A stretch of 8,222 bases of DNA from contig CANGRU010000059.1 of NCBI GenBank assembly GCA_947456315.1, forward strand, positions 1 through 8,222. Direction: 5' to 3'. The notes beneath the pieces are model-generated. The model was given only the letters and a program-made list of their open reading frames with translations, was not told the origin of the DNA and ran no database searches. A program made the position numbers and the translations under genes. This DNA is from Beijerinckiaceae bacterium (GTDB taxonomy: Bacteria; Pseudomonadota; Alphaproteobacteria; Rhizobiales; Beijerinckiaceae). Below, piece after piece: positions 1 to 6,279 of this stretch (its first letter is position 1; each line of letters starts with the position of its first letter).

Positions 1-503
1 AGCGCCGCAAGGGCAAAATGTCCGACTTCGGCACGCAGCTGCGCGCCAAGCAGAAGCTCAAGGGCTATTACGCCAACATCTCCGAAAAGCAGTTCCGTCG
101 CTACTACCAGGAAGCGATCCGCATGAAGGGCGATGCCGGCGACAACCTGATCGGCCTGCTCGAGCGTCGTCTGGATGCCGTGATCTACCGCGCCAAATTC
201 GCACCGACACCGTTTGCGGCTCGTCAGTTCGTGAACCACGGCCACATCAAGGTGAATGGCCGTCGCGTCAACATCTCTTCCTATCAGGTTCGCATCGGCG
301 ATCTGATCGAAGTGAAGGACTCGTCCAAGCAACTCCTCGTTCTGCTCGAAGCCGTTGGCCTGCCCGAGCGCGATGTGCCGGATTATTACGAAGTCGATCA
401 TTCCAAGATGACGGCCAAAATGACCCGCATCCCGCTCCCCTCCGACGTGCCGTATCCGGTCGTCATGGAGCCGAACCTGGTCATCGAATTCTATTCGCGC
501 TAA
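1..503 (+). CDS. rpsD: 30S ribosomal protein S4 (5' end outside window)
   Basis: This is a primary rRNA-binding protein of the small ribosomal subunit; in many bacteria S4 also takes part in translational autoregulation and antitermination. The frame is open from base 3 with no stop, reading RRKGK before the first ATG at 18. In full-length family members (about 205 residues) that stretch follows the conserved N-terminal region, so the ATG at 18 is an internal Met and the true start lies upstream. About 166 residues are visible. Recognisable family blocks are [17 protein letters not shown] near the visible start, [19 protein letters not shown], the S4 RNA-binding domain around [20 protein letters not shown], and the C-terminal [18 protein letters not shown]. 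The reading frame ends in a tandem TAA-TAG stop. A strong terminator follows about 50 bases on, so the gene appears to end its transcription unit. The identification is essentially certain from the sequence. Confidence 0.98.
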   Translation, partial: RRKGKMSDFGTQLRAKQKLKGYYANISEKQFRRYYQEAIRMKGDAGDNLIGLLERRLDAVIYRAKFAPTPFAARQFVNHGHIKVNGRRVNISSYQVRIGDLIEVKDSSKQLLVLLEAVGLPERDVPDYYEVDHSKMTAKMTRIPLPSDVPYPVVMEPNLVIEFYSR

Positions 504-553
504 TAGTTAGTGCGACGCGAAAAGATCAGAAAAACTTATCTTTTGAATTGCTT

Positions 554-579
554 AAGGCGCCCCCACACGGGCGCCTTTT
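554..579 (+). terminator. Rho-independent terminator of rpsD
   Basis: A perfect 9-bp stem (AAGGCGCCC at 554-562 pairing with GGGCGCCTT at 569-577) encloses a six-base loop and is followed by a short T run (576-579). It sits about 50 bases after the rpsD stop. The T tract is short, but the GC-rich stem is strong. Confidence 0.85.
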
Positions 580-647
580 GCGTATAGAAAGAGTGAATGC
601 CCGAGTATGTGAGTGTTGTTGATTCCAATCGGGCCGGCATCAGTCTG

Positions 648-659
648 TTCAGCGCTGAA
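648..659. repeat. 12-bp perfect palindrome upstream of the ATP-grasp gene
   Basis: TTCAGCGCTGAA is self-complementary and lies about 120 bases before the likely ATG at 777, between the rpsD terminator and the gene. A palindrome of this length is compatible with a dimeric repressor site, but no known operator is recognised and I see no convincing -35/-10 pair beside it. It could also be chance. Confidence 0.3.
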
Positions 660-776
660 GGTGCGTTGAGAGATCTTTTGAGATGTTCTGAAACGTGGTC
701 ATGGCTATCATGGGGCAGCTGATTGAGTGGCTGCATTGTGCTATGGATCAAACATCAATCTCCCACGAGACATTAC

Positions 777-1703
777 ATGGCCATAGAATATCATCTGATC
801 CTCATCAATCAGCGCGGATGCCAAGCTCCATCTGATTTTCATCAGATCGCTGCATATGTTTCGGAGATGGCACCGGATATCGAAACATTCGTTGTCGACA
901 ACAACAATACACAATCAGTTACGCGTAAGCGCGCGGGCAAAAGACCGAGTTTGATTTTTTCGCCCGGGCCGATTGATCGTTTCAAACCGTTGCGCGGCAG
1001 AGTTTATGCAGGATCATACATCAGCAAATTAGAGCAGATGCGCGCCTTGAGCGCGGCGGGAGTTCCTGTTCCAGATTTTATTGAATTAGGTTCTGGCTCG
1101 GATGTTGCCTCACTCGGCGAGGTTGTCCTGTTCAAACCTGACGGGATGAACGCTTCGCGCGGGCGCGGCGTGGAGTTGCGTCGAGCTGATGCCTTGGCGT
1201 CCGAAAACAACCAGACGAATAGTTCGTCTTTCGCACAAAGGTTCATTAACTCAGGACCCTTTCCGCAGAATTATCGGGTGCATACACTCTTTGGCGAGCC
1301 TCTATCCGCTTATCATAAAGTTTCTCACATCAAGTTGGGCGACTTGGGTGCGGCTGACGAGGTTCTTCGAACCTATCCTGTTGTATCGTCAACTAGGACC
1401 GGGCAAACCATCACGCCTTGCTGTGATAAAGATATTCTCGCATTGGCGCGTCGCTGCTATGAGGCTTTGCCGGAGGTGCCATTGCAAGGCTGCGACATTG
1501 TTCGTGATGCAACCACTGGTGCTTTATTTGTTTTAGAGGTCAATCCTGGCGGAAATACTTGGGTGTTCTCTAAAGAGCGATCTACGAAGGCAGGCAGCGA
1601 TGCTCTTGTTGCAGCGATGGGCGGTGATTTGACCAAGCAGTTTGATGCTTTTCGGACCGCAGCCTCGGTGCTCATTGAAAAGACGCGCAATGACGCGCAA
1701 TAA
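777..1703 (+). CDS. RimK-like ATP-grasp domain protein, substrate unknown
   Basis: This is probably an ATP-dependent carboxylate-amine/thiol ligase. ATP-grasp enzymes activate a carboxylate as acyl-phosphate and join it to a nucleophile. A 308-residue protein is read from the ATG at 777. The N-terminal part (about 1-75) looks like a pre-ATP-grasp domain. The ATP-grasp fold begins near KLEQMRALSAAGVPVPDF (84-101). A probable nucleotide-binding lysine is K120 in VLFKPD, and a glycine-rich loop SRGRGV spans 127-132. The metal-binding C-terminal end is seen as D240 followed by FVLEVNPGG (251-259), with E254 and N256 the expected Mg ligands. A TTG start at 723 would add 18 residues; I prefer the ATG, which has a weak GAGA ribosome site six bases upstream. 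Codon use is less GC-biased (several TTA, ATA and AGG codons) than in rpsD or the permease, which suggests acquisition. The substrate cannot be told: no partner gene is adjacent, and the gene stands alone between terminators. Confidence 0.8.
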   Translation: MAIEYHLILINQRGCQAPSDFHQIAAYVSEMAPDIETFVVDNNNTQSVTRKRAGKRPSLIFSPGPIDRFKPLRGRVYAGSYISKLEQMRALSAAGVPVPDFIELGSGSDVASLGEVVLFKPDGMNASRGRGVELRRADALASENNQTNSSSFAQRFINSGPFPQNYRVHTLFGEPLSAYHKVSHIKLGDLGAADEVLRTYPVVSSTRTGQTITPCCDKDILALARRCYEALPEVPLQGCDIVRDATTGALFVLEVNPGGNTWVFSKERSTKAGSDALVAAMGGDLTKQFDAFRTAASVLIEKTRNDAQ

Positions 1704-1704
1704 A

Positions 1705-1729
1705 AAAGCGGGGACACAGTCCCCGCTTT
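1705..1729. terminator. Bidirectional terminator between convergent genes
   Basis: A perfect 10-bp stem (AAAGCGGGGA at 1705-1714, TCCCCGCTTT at 1720-1729) has a five-base loop. It lies immediately after the ATP-grasp stop and 25 bases past the stop of the minus-strand outer-membrane gene. Read on the minus strand it is followed by a long U tract (complement of the A run at 1702-1707). On the plus strand the T tract is only three bases, so it should work best for the barrel gene. Confidence 0.85.
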
Positions 1730-1753
1730 AAATATCTGTTCCTTCTGGGCCGT

Positions 1754-2446
1754 TCAGAACTTGTAAGAAATGCCCATGCGGACTGCATTTGAGGTGAATT
1801 TATGCGTATTTTCGGGATAGGGAGCCCACATCGTTACATTGTTTGTGTGGCTACCGAGGTCCGTGTAGCGGTACTCAATGCGAGCGGACCATTTGTCCGT
1901 CAAGGCGTAAGCAACGCCTGCACCAAGGGTCCAGCCGAAACGCGTGTGGGTGAAGGACTCTACGCCTGGAACTAGGCCAGTGTCGGTATAGGTTTCTTTG
2001 ATGCGTGCGACAGCGAGGCCGCCCGTCGCGTAGATGAGCGTGCGATCAATGGCATAGCCAAAACGGGCGCGCAGCGATCCCTGCAAATTAATTTTTGCAG
2101 CATAGCCCCAGTTATAGGTGTCTTCACCGCTTGTGTAGGTTTCAGAATAATTGTGACGTGACCGAAGCCCTTCAAGGTCGGCTTCGACGCCATACACAAG
2201 GGAGTTCACCTGATAATTGTAGCCAGCATGGACCCCGCCCACGACTTTGTTGCTACGCAGTGTCCCGATGTCGGTATATTTGTCATGTGTTGATTGCCAG
2301 CCCGCCTGGCCGCCAACATAGAATCCCGTCCAAGTGAAGGCTGGGAGAGAAACGGTCGGAGTTTTTGACTTCGACGGAAGATCCGCAGCGAAGGCAAAGG
2401 ACGACAACGAGACCAGAGCAGTCGTCGTTAAAAGAAGTTTTTTCAT
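1754..2446 (-). CDS. Omp25/31-like outer-membrane beta-barrel protein
   Basis: This is a small eight-stranded-type barrel of the Omp25/Omp31/RopB (opacity-like) family found in rhizobial and brucella outer membranes. Members are abundant surface proteins that stabilise the envelope; a precise transport role is not established. A Sec signal peptide is clear: MKKLLLTTTALVSLSSFAFA, with cleavage at AFA|ADLPSK (after residue 20). The mature part starts with a proline/serine linker, then the family hallmark TWTGFYVGGQAGW (38-50), repeated aromatic/glycine strands such as VVGGVHAGYNYQ and GSLRARFGYA, and the motif WSARIEYRYTDLGSH. It ends with VRMGISYKF, whose terminal Phe is the usual BAM recognition signal. 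Length is 230 residues, normal for the family. I choose the second of two in-frame ATGs (2446, not 2452), because AGAGGA ends directly against the first ATG but is six bases from the second. The gene stands alone, with its own terminator. Confidence 0.93.
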   Translation of the reverse strand: MKKLLLTTTALVSLSSFAFAADLPSKSKTPTVSLPAFTWTGFYVGGQAGWQSTHDKYTDIGTLRSNKVVGGVHAGYNYQVNSLVYGVEADLEGLRSRHNYSETYTSGEDTYNWGYAAKINLQGSLRARFGYAIDRTLIYATGGLAVARIKETYTDTGLVPGVESFTHTRFGWTLGAGVAYALTDKWSARIEYRYTDLGSHTNNVTMWAPYPENTHKFTSNAVRMGISYKF

Positions 2447-2452
2447 AATCAT

Positions 2453-2458
2453 TCCTCT
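2453..2458 (-). promoter_or_regulatory. Shine-Dalgarno site that fixes the omp start
   Basis: On the minus strand AGAGGA reads directly into the first ATG (2452-2450), leaving no spacer, while the ATG at 2446-2444 is six bases away. This favours the shorter protein beginning MKKLLL, which also gives a more typical signal peptide. Confidence 0.7.
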
Positions 2459-2474
2459 GGATCAGGATTCATTA

Positions 2475-2497
2475 TTTATACCCGAAACAGTGTTTCG
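2475..2497 (-). promoter_or_regulatory. Possible omp promoter -10 with 15-bp palindrome in the spacer
   Basis: On the minus strand TATAAA (2480-2475) resembles a -10 box and would place transcription start about 20 bases before the omp ATG. The expected -35 position (about 2503-2498) reads ACCCTG, a poor match. The spacer between is almost filled by CGAAACAGTGTTTCG (2483-2497), which has 7-base arms around one central base. A weak -35 beside a palindrome suggests a regulated promoter. No specific regulator is recognised. Confidence 0.35.
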
Positions 2498-2666
2498 CAG
2501 GGTGTTACAGAGGGGTATTCCGCGAGGAGTTTTGCGCTGGTTGTGAGGTGTCGCGAAGCTTCAGGTGTCCGCAAGAGTGGCGTGTCGTCCCAATCCACTC
2601 GAAGTGAGAGACGTCATAATCCTGACATTGGAATGCCAGTTTATTCGCGAGCTCAGTTTGCCTTTC

Positions 2667-2696
2667 TCCGTTTGTCTTGAACGCAGCGCAAACGGA
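2667..2696. repeat. 8-bp inverted repeat in the intergenic region
   Basis: TCCGTTTG (2667-2674) and CAAACGGA (2689-2696) are exact reverse complements with a 14-base loop. No T run follows on either strand, so it is not a typical terminator. It could be a regulator site, part of an RNA structure, or chance. Confidence 0.35.
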
Positions 2697-2911
2697 AGGT
2701 TGCCAAAAAGCGCACAAAATCGAAAATCTCTAAACGGGACTGCGGGGGCATCGGCCGTTGTTTTAGAAATATTTGGATTTGTCACTGATTTAAAGATTTG
2801 AACCAATGGCTTAGCAATTACCTCTTGTTGTTTTGGTCAAAAATCCCGTAAGTTTCCACGGTTCGGGACGCGATTCCGAAGTTAATAGATTTTACCGGAT
2901 AGGAAGCTTCT

Positions 2912-3625
2912 ATGTGCAACCAGTGCACCCAATTAAATCGCCGCCGTTTTTTCGGTCTTGCTGCATCCGGTGTGGCTGCTGCGGGCATGCTCGGCATGAG
3001 CTCGCGCTTTTCGCCAGCTGAAGCTGCCACGTCTCTGACGCCTGATGAAGCGCTCGCCAAGCTCAAGGCCGGCAATGCCAAATATGTGGCAGCCAGCGAC
3101 ATCATCGAAGCTGAAATGCCCAAGCAGCGCGCCAGCGTTGCCAAGGCTCAGCAGCCTTGGGCAACCATCCTCGGCTGCGTGGATAGCCGTACGGCTCCCG
3201 AGCTGATCTTCGGCGGCACGAATCTCGGCGAACTCTTCGTCGCCCGTAACGGTGGCAACATGGCCGACCAGTATACGCTGGGCGCGATCGAATACGGCGT
3301 CGAACATCTCGGCAGCCCGCTGATCGTCGTTGTTGGTCACTCGCGTTGCGGCGCCGTTGTGGCAGCCTGCGATGTCGTGTCGAAAAATGCCAAGCTCAGC
3401 GGCCCGATCAAGTCCATGGTTGATCCGATCGTTCCGGCTGCCAAGGCTGTCTTCGGCAAGCCCGGCGATTTCGTCGACAATGCCGTTCGTGAAAATGCCA
3501 AGCGCACAGCTGCCCGCATGCTCAAGACCAGCAAGATCATCGCCGAGCATGTCCATCACGGCAAGCTGAAGGTTGTTCCGGCTTATTACAGCCTCGACAC
3601 CGGCGCGATCGAATTTCTGGCCTGA
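2912..3625 (+). CDS. Beta-class carbonic anhydrase with twin-arginine signal
   Basis: It interconverts CO2 and bicarbonate using a catalytic zinc. The 237-residue protein shows the beta-class metal and catalytic set: C89, D91 and R93 in GCVDSRT, and H143 and C146 in GHSRCGAV. C89, H143 and C146 are the expected zinc ligands, with D91-R93 as the gating dyad. The block GELFVARNGGN (106-116) and AIEYGVEHLG (125-134) are also family hallmarks. The N-terminus NRRRFFGLAASG (9-20), a hydrophobic stretch and a likely cleavage site near SPAEA|A (38) form a Tat signal, so the folded, zinc-loaded enzyme is probably exported to the periplasm. The n-region carries an unusual CxxC (C2, C5). AGGAAG lies five bases before the ATG. 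The gene has its own terminator and appears monocistronic. Why the cell needs a periplasmic form is not shown; bicarbonate supply or pH control at the envelope is an inference. Confidence 0.95.
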   Translation: MCNQCTQLNRRRFFGLAASGVAAAGMLGMSSRFSPAEAATSLTPDEALAKLKAGNAKYVAASDIIEAEMPKQRASVAKAQQPWATILGCVDSRTAPELIFGGTNLGELFVARNGGNMADQYTLGAIEYGVEHLGSPLIVVVGHSRCGAVVAACDVVSKNAKLSGPIKSMVDPIVPAAKAVFGKPGDFVDNAVRENAKRTAARMLKTSKIIAEHVHHGKLKVVPAYYSLDTGAIEFLA

Positions 3626-3645
3626 TAGGCTCGGCCTTTGACAAT

Positions 3646-3674
3646 AAAAAGCCGTCCTTCGGGGCGGCTTTTTT
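3646..3674 (+). terminator. Terminator with UUCG tetraloop after carbonic anhydrase
   Basis: A 12-bp stem (3646-3657 with 3662-3673, one G-T wobble) is closed by the extra-stable C(UUCG)G tetraloop at 3657-3662 and ends in six T's (3669-3674). It begins 20 bases after the stop codon. The A run on the left arm means it may also act in the other direction. Confidence 0.95.
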
Positions 3675-3684
3675 CTTGAGTTTG

Positions 3685-3713
3685 CAGGCAACAGCTTTCT
3701 TCAGCTTTGCCTG
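3685..3713 (+). repeat. Inverted repeat in the permease upstream region
   Basis: CAGGCAA (3685-3691) and TTGCCTG (3707-3713) are reverse complements around a 15-base loop that contains two copies of CAGCTTT (3692-3698 and 3702-3708, the second running into the right arm). It lies between the carbonic anhydrase terminator and the permease. Its role, if any, is unknown. Confidence 0.3.
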
Positions 3714-3731
3714 GTTGAAAAAAGCTAGGAC

Positions 3732-3758
3732 GGCCTGAGACGGGTGGCGATTCAGGCC
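3732..3758 (+). promoter_or_regulatory. Leader hairpin just upstream of the permease start
   Basis: GGCCTGA (3732-3738) pairs exactly with TCAGGCC (3752-3758) around a 13-base loop. The right arm contains the only AGG that could serve as a ribosome site for the ATG at 3766. If the RNA includes this segment, the hairpin could mask that site and favour the downstream ATG at 3784, or it could regulate translation. No T run follows, so it is not a terminator. Confidence 0.35.
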
Positions 3759-3765
3759 CACACTC

Positions 3766-5211
3766 ATGATCCGGGATGCCCTTATGACCATCAACACGAG
3801 CTCTGCCCCTGACAGTGGAAATGCCAATGCACGCATTGGTGTGCCGATGGCGTGGGGCTTGTCTGTCGGGGCCGCTGTCGGTGGTCTTTATGCCGGTTGG
3901 AACCTCGGCCTCGGGCAGGCTGGTTTTGGCGGCATGCTGGTGGCAACGCTTGTTGCCGGCGCTCTTTATCTCTTCCTCGTCATGTCCGTGTCCGAGCTGG
4001 TCTCGGTCATGCCCTATGCCGGCGGGACGATGAGTTATTCGCTGGTGGTGTTTGGTCGCTTCGGTGGCTTCATTGCTGCAATGGCTGTTTTGGTCGCCTA
4101 TCTGTGTGCGATGTCGTCGATCCTTCTGGGTGTGACGCAAGAGATTGTGAAATTTCCCGAAGGCTTCGGCTTGTCGCATTTGTCTGCGCCGCTGGTCTGG
4201 GCTGCGCTCTTGTTGTTATTTGGCTGGCTGAACGTCAGTTCGCGCATCACGTTCTTTACAACAGCACTGGTTCTATCGATTGGCGCTTTGGCACTGCTGG
4301 TGCTGGTGACAGCGGGTCTGTTGCCGAGCTTCTCTCCCTCGGAGCTTCTGGCCTTGGCAGTGGCGCCGACCGGTAACCGCTGGTTGCCCAATGGCTATAC
4401 CGGTGTGGTGCTCGCCATTCCTTTCGCGCTCTGGCTTTTCCTGTCGATTGAAGTCGGCATCTTTTCTGCCGAAGACGTCAGTGAGCCGCAGCGCACGCTG
4501 CCAAAATCTCTGCTTCTGTCATTTGCATCTCTGCTGATGATTGCGCTTCTGGTGCTGATCATCTTGCCGGGATCTCCCCCCGGTGTGTTGGCGATTTCGA
4601 AATTGCCCGATCCCTTGGGGCCGGGCTTGCATAAAATCTTTGGCCGTTCACCGCTGGTTGATCTGTTGACCTTGGCTGGTGCGATCGCAGGTTTCCATTC
4701 GATGGTTTATGCCAGCTCGCGTTTGGTGCTGGCTATGGCGCGTGCGGGCTTCATGCCTGCCTCCTTGACCAAGGTTGCGCCTGCATCCGGCATGCCCTCG
4801 CGTGCTGTTGTGGTTGTGTGCCTGGCCGTCTTTGCGCTGGTGTTTGCAACACGCTTCGTGGCGAGCGAAAAGCAGGTGGTCGAAGTTCTGATCCATTTGG
4901 CAGCAATTGGCGGGCTTGTGTCCTACCTCTTCGTCTTTGCTGCTTATTTGAAGCTGCATTCCACTTATCCTGATCTGCCGCGCCCCTTTCAAAGCATGTT
5001 TGGTGCAACGGGCGCGATTGCAGGCTTGTTGATGGTGGCGATCGGCCTGCTGTTGCTTCTGGCATTTGGAGAGGCAGCAACCGCCTTCGGGGCCTTTGCA
5101 TCCATCAGCATCGCAGCATGCATCATCTTTTTTATTGCGGGACTTGGCCGCACGGATGCAAGTGCACCCGAAGAGCAATTCGCGCAATCGTTGAACAAGC
5201 CGCAGGCCTGA
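3766..5211 (+). CDS. APC-family amino acid/amine permease
   Basis: This is an inner-membrane secondary transporter of the amino acid-polyamine-organocation superfamily. The pattern GWNLGLGQAGFGGMLVATLV near the N-terminus resembles ethanolamine-permease-like members, but the substrate cannot be fixed. It has 481 residues and roughly twelve hydrophobic segments. APC landmarks are the first helix with its unwound glycine region (about 28-50), the conserved SELVSVMPYAGGTMSY block (76-91), helix 6 with ALWLFLSIEVGIFSAEDVSEPQRTLPKSLL in two parts (221-235 and 236-250), and the cytoplasmic motif SRLVLAMARAGFMPASL (318-334). The C-terminal tail from about 463 is hydrophilic. Two starts are possible: ATG 3766 (AGG nine bases before, inside a hairpin) and ATG 3784 (GGGA seven bases before, protein beginning MTINTS). 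The sequence does not decide, and the longer form is given. An MscS-type channel gene follows 27 bases later with no terminator between, so the two are probably co-transcribed. Confidence 0.92.
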   Translation: MIRDALMTINTSSAPDSGNANARIGVPMAWGLSVGAAVGGLYAGWNLGLGQAGFGGMLVATLVAGALYLFLVMSVSELVSVMPYAGGTMSYSLVVFGRFGGFIAAMAVLVAYLCAMSSILLGVTQEIVKFPEGFGLSHLSAPLVWAALLLLFGWLNVSSRITFFTTALVLSIGALALLVLVTAGLLPSFSPSELLALAVAPTGNRWLPNGYTGVVLAIPFALWLFLSIEVGIFSAEDVSEPQRTLPKSLLLSFASLLMIALLVLIILPGSPPGVLAISKLPDPLGPGLHKIFGRSPLVDLLTLAGAIAGFHSMVYASSRLVLAMARAGFMPASLTKVAPASGMPSRAVVVVCLAVFALVFATRFVASEKQVVEVLIHLAAIGGLVSYLFVFAAYLKLHSTYPDLPRPFQSMFGATGAIAGLLMVAIGLLLLLAFGEAATAFGAFASISIAACIIFFIAGLGRTDASAPEEQFAQSLNKPQA

Positions 5212-5238
5212 TTAAACCAGCAAGGATCCGGGTGAATC

Positions 5239-6279
5239 ATGCAAAGCATTCCTGAAAATTTCGTCCAGGTCGTGGAGCTTGCGGCGGTTCTCATTCTGAC
5301 CATCACCGTTGTCTCCGAGCTGATCGCAGTGGTGTTGTCGCGCGGGCATGGCTTGCTCAATCTTGGTATGCAAACAGCGGCCCTTGCTTTCGCGCTCTAT
5401 CTGGCGCGTGCCTGGATCTTCAATCTCGTCTTTGCGAGCATCTTCCCCTCGATCAACCAGTTCGCGGAGTTCATGCTCACGATCACCATTTTTGCGGCTG
5501 GTGTGGGTGTCGATCAGCTGGTGAAATATTTCATTTGGGAAGGGCATTTTTCCCGCGTTCACAAAATCAAGCCACCGGGCTTGCTGGTGGGCATTGTGCG
5601 CACGGCGATCTACCTCGTCGCAATCCTCTCGATCCTGCAATTTGTCTATGGTCAGACGATCACAGCTCTTGCGACATTGTCGGGCGCTTTTGCCGTTGTG
5701 CTTGGCCTGTCGGCGCAAACCACGCTGGGCGAAATGTTTGCTGGCATTGCGATTGCCATGTCGCACCCTTTCCATATCGGTGATTGGGTCAAGATCGGCG
5801 ATCTGGAAGAAGGCGAAGTGGTCGACCAGACATGGCGCACGGTGCGTATTCGCACACGTGACAAGACCATCATGAACATCACCAACCGCGTTGTTGCAGA
5901 GCGACCGGTGAAAAACTTCTCTCATGCACCGATCGGCATCCGCCAGTCAGAGATGATTCAGGTGTCGAACCAGCTTGATCCTCATTGGATACGCGAGATT
6001 CTGGTCAAGGCGATGAATGACTCGGGCCTGGTCCTGCATGAACCGGCACCCAATGTGCTGTTCAAAAAAGTCTCGGAAGGTCTGGCCGATTATGCGGTGG
6101 CCTATTCCATTTCTAATTATGCCGAAAAGCCGATCATCGCAGACAAAATCTGGAAGATCATTTTCGCGACACTGCAAACCAATGGTGTTGCTTTCGGTCT
6201 GCCGGAGCGCCGCTACGAGATTCTCGACCAGCGGACAAATCTCAAAATGGTCAGCGCGGCAAAGGATGCGTCAGCCTGA
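5239..6279 (+). CDS. MscS-family mechanosensitive ion channel
   Basis: This inner-membrane channel opens under membrane tension to release solutes during osmotic downshock. It has 346 residues. Four hydrophobic segments are visible (about 10-33, 43-66, 77-92 and 114-135) before the pore helix, one more than the two outer helices of E. coli MscS. The pore-lining helix is ALATLSGAFAVVLGLSAQTT (143-162), with the small-residue Gly/Ala packing typical of MscS, continuing to MFAGIAIAM (166-174). The beta domain follows (PFHIGDWVKIGDLEEGEVVD, 177-196, to about 227), then the C-terminal alpha/beta vestibule domain (about 235-325, ending GVAFGLPERRYEIL). There is no C-terminal cyclic-nucleotide-binding domain. 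GGTGA lies three bases from the ATG and AAGGA twelve bases away; neither spacing is ideal, but the start agrees with the first hydrophobic helix. Its 3' end overlaps the convergent cheR by nine bases. Confidence 0.95.
   Translation: MQSIPENFVQVVELAAVLILTITVVSELIAVVLSRGHGLLNLGMQTAALAFALYLARAWIFNLVFASIFPSINQFAEFMLTITIFAAGVGVDQLVKYFIWEGHFSRVHKIKPPGLLVGIVRTAIYLVAILSILQFVYGQTITALATLSGAFAVVLGLSAQTTLGEMFAGIAIAMSHPFHIGDWVKIGDLEEGEVVDQTWRTVRIRTRDKTIMNITNRVVAERPVKNFSHAPIGIRQSEMIQVSNQLDPHWIREILVKAMNDSGLVLHEPAPNVLFKKVSEGLADYAVAYSISNYAEKPIIADKIWKIIFATLQTNGVAFGLPERRYEILDQRTNLKMVSAAKDASA

Larger units (their letters stand above)
2459..2911. other. 453-bp intergenic region between divergent genes, no gene supported
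   Basis: This gap separates the divergently transcribed omp and carbonic anhydrase genes. Short open frames exist on both strands (for example about 2565-2801 plus and 2806-2561 minus), but they overlap each other, lack ribosome sites and resemble no family I know. What can be seen is the omp leader and promoter candidate, an 8-bp inverted repeat at 2667-2696, and a short TTCGG/CCGAA inverted repeat at 2862-2880 just before the carbonic anhydrase gene. The region is AT-richer than the flanking downstream genes. No tRNA or obvious small RNA with a terminator is seen. Confidence 0.6.

Noticed and set aside
666..713. Short direct repeats (TTGAGA twice, TCATGG twice) before the ATP-grasp gene
   Set aside because: Six-base repeats are too short to support a feature, and no -35/-10 pair with correct spacing could be made from them.
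723..776. Upstream TTG start for the ATP-grasp protein
   Set aside because: It adds 18 residues with no family resemblance and no clear ribosome site, whereas the ATG at 777 begins directly at a plausible first beta strand.
2561..2806. Small overlapping open frames on both strands of the omp-carbonic anhydrase gap
   Set aside because: They cover nearly the same bases on opposite strands, have no ribosome site and no recognisable sequence, so neither is supported as a gene.
2933..3691. Long 252-codon open frame on the minus strand across the carbonic anhydrase gene
   Set aside because: It is the antisense shadow of a clearly identified enzyme with codon-biased GC-rich sequence, starts beyond the terminator, and its translation resembles no family.
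3586..4179. 197-codon minus-strand open frame over the permease start and terminator
   Set aside because: It runs through a strong terminator hairpin and is His/Arg/Gln-rich, as expected for the reverse of a hydrophobic membrane protein gene.
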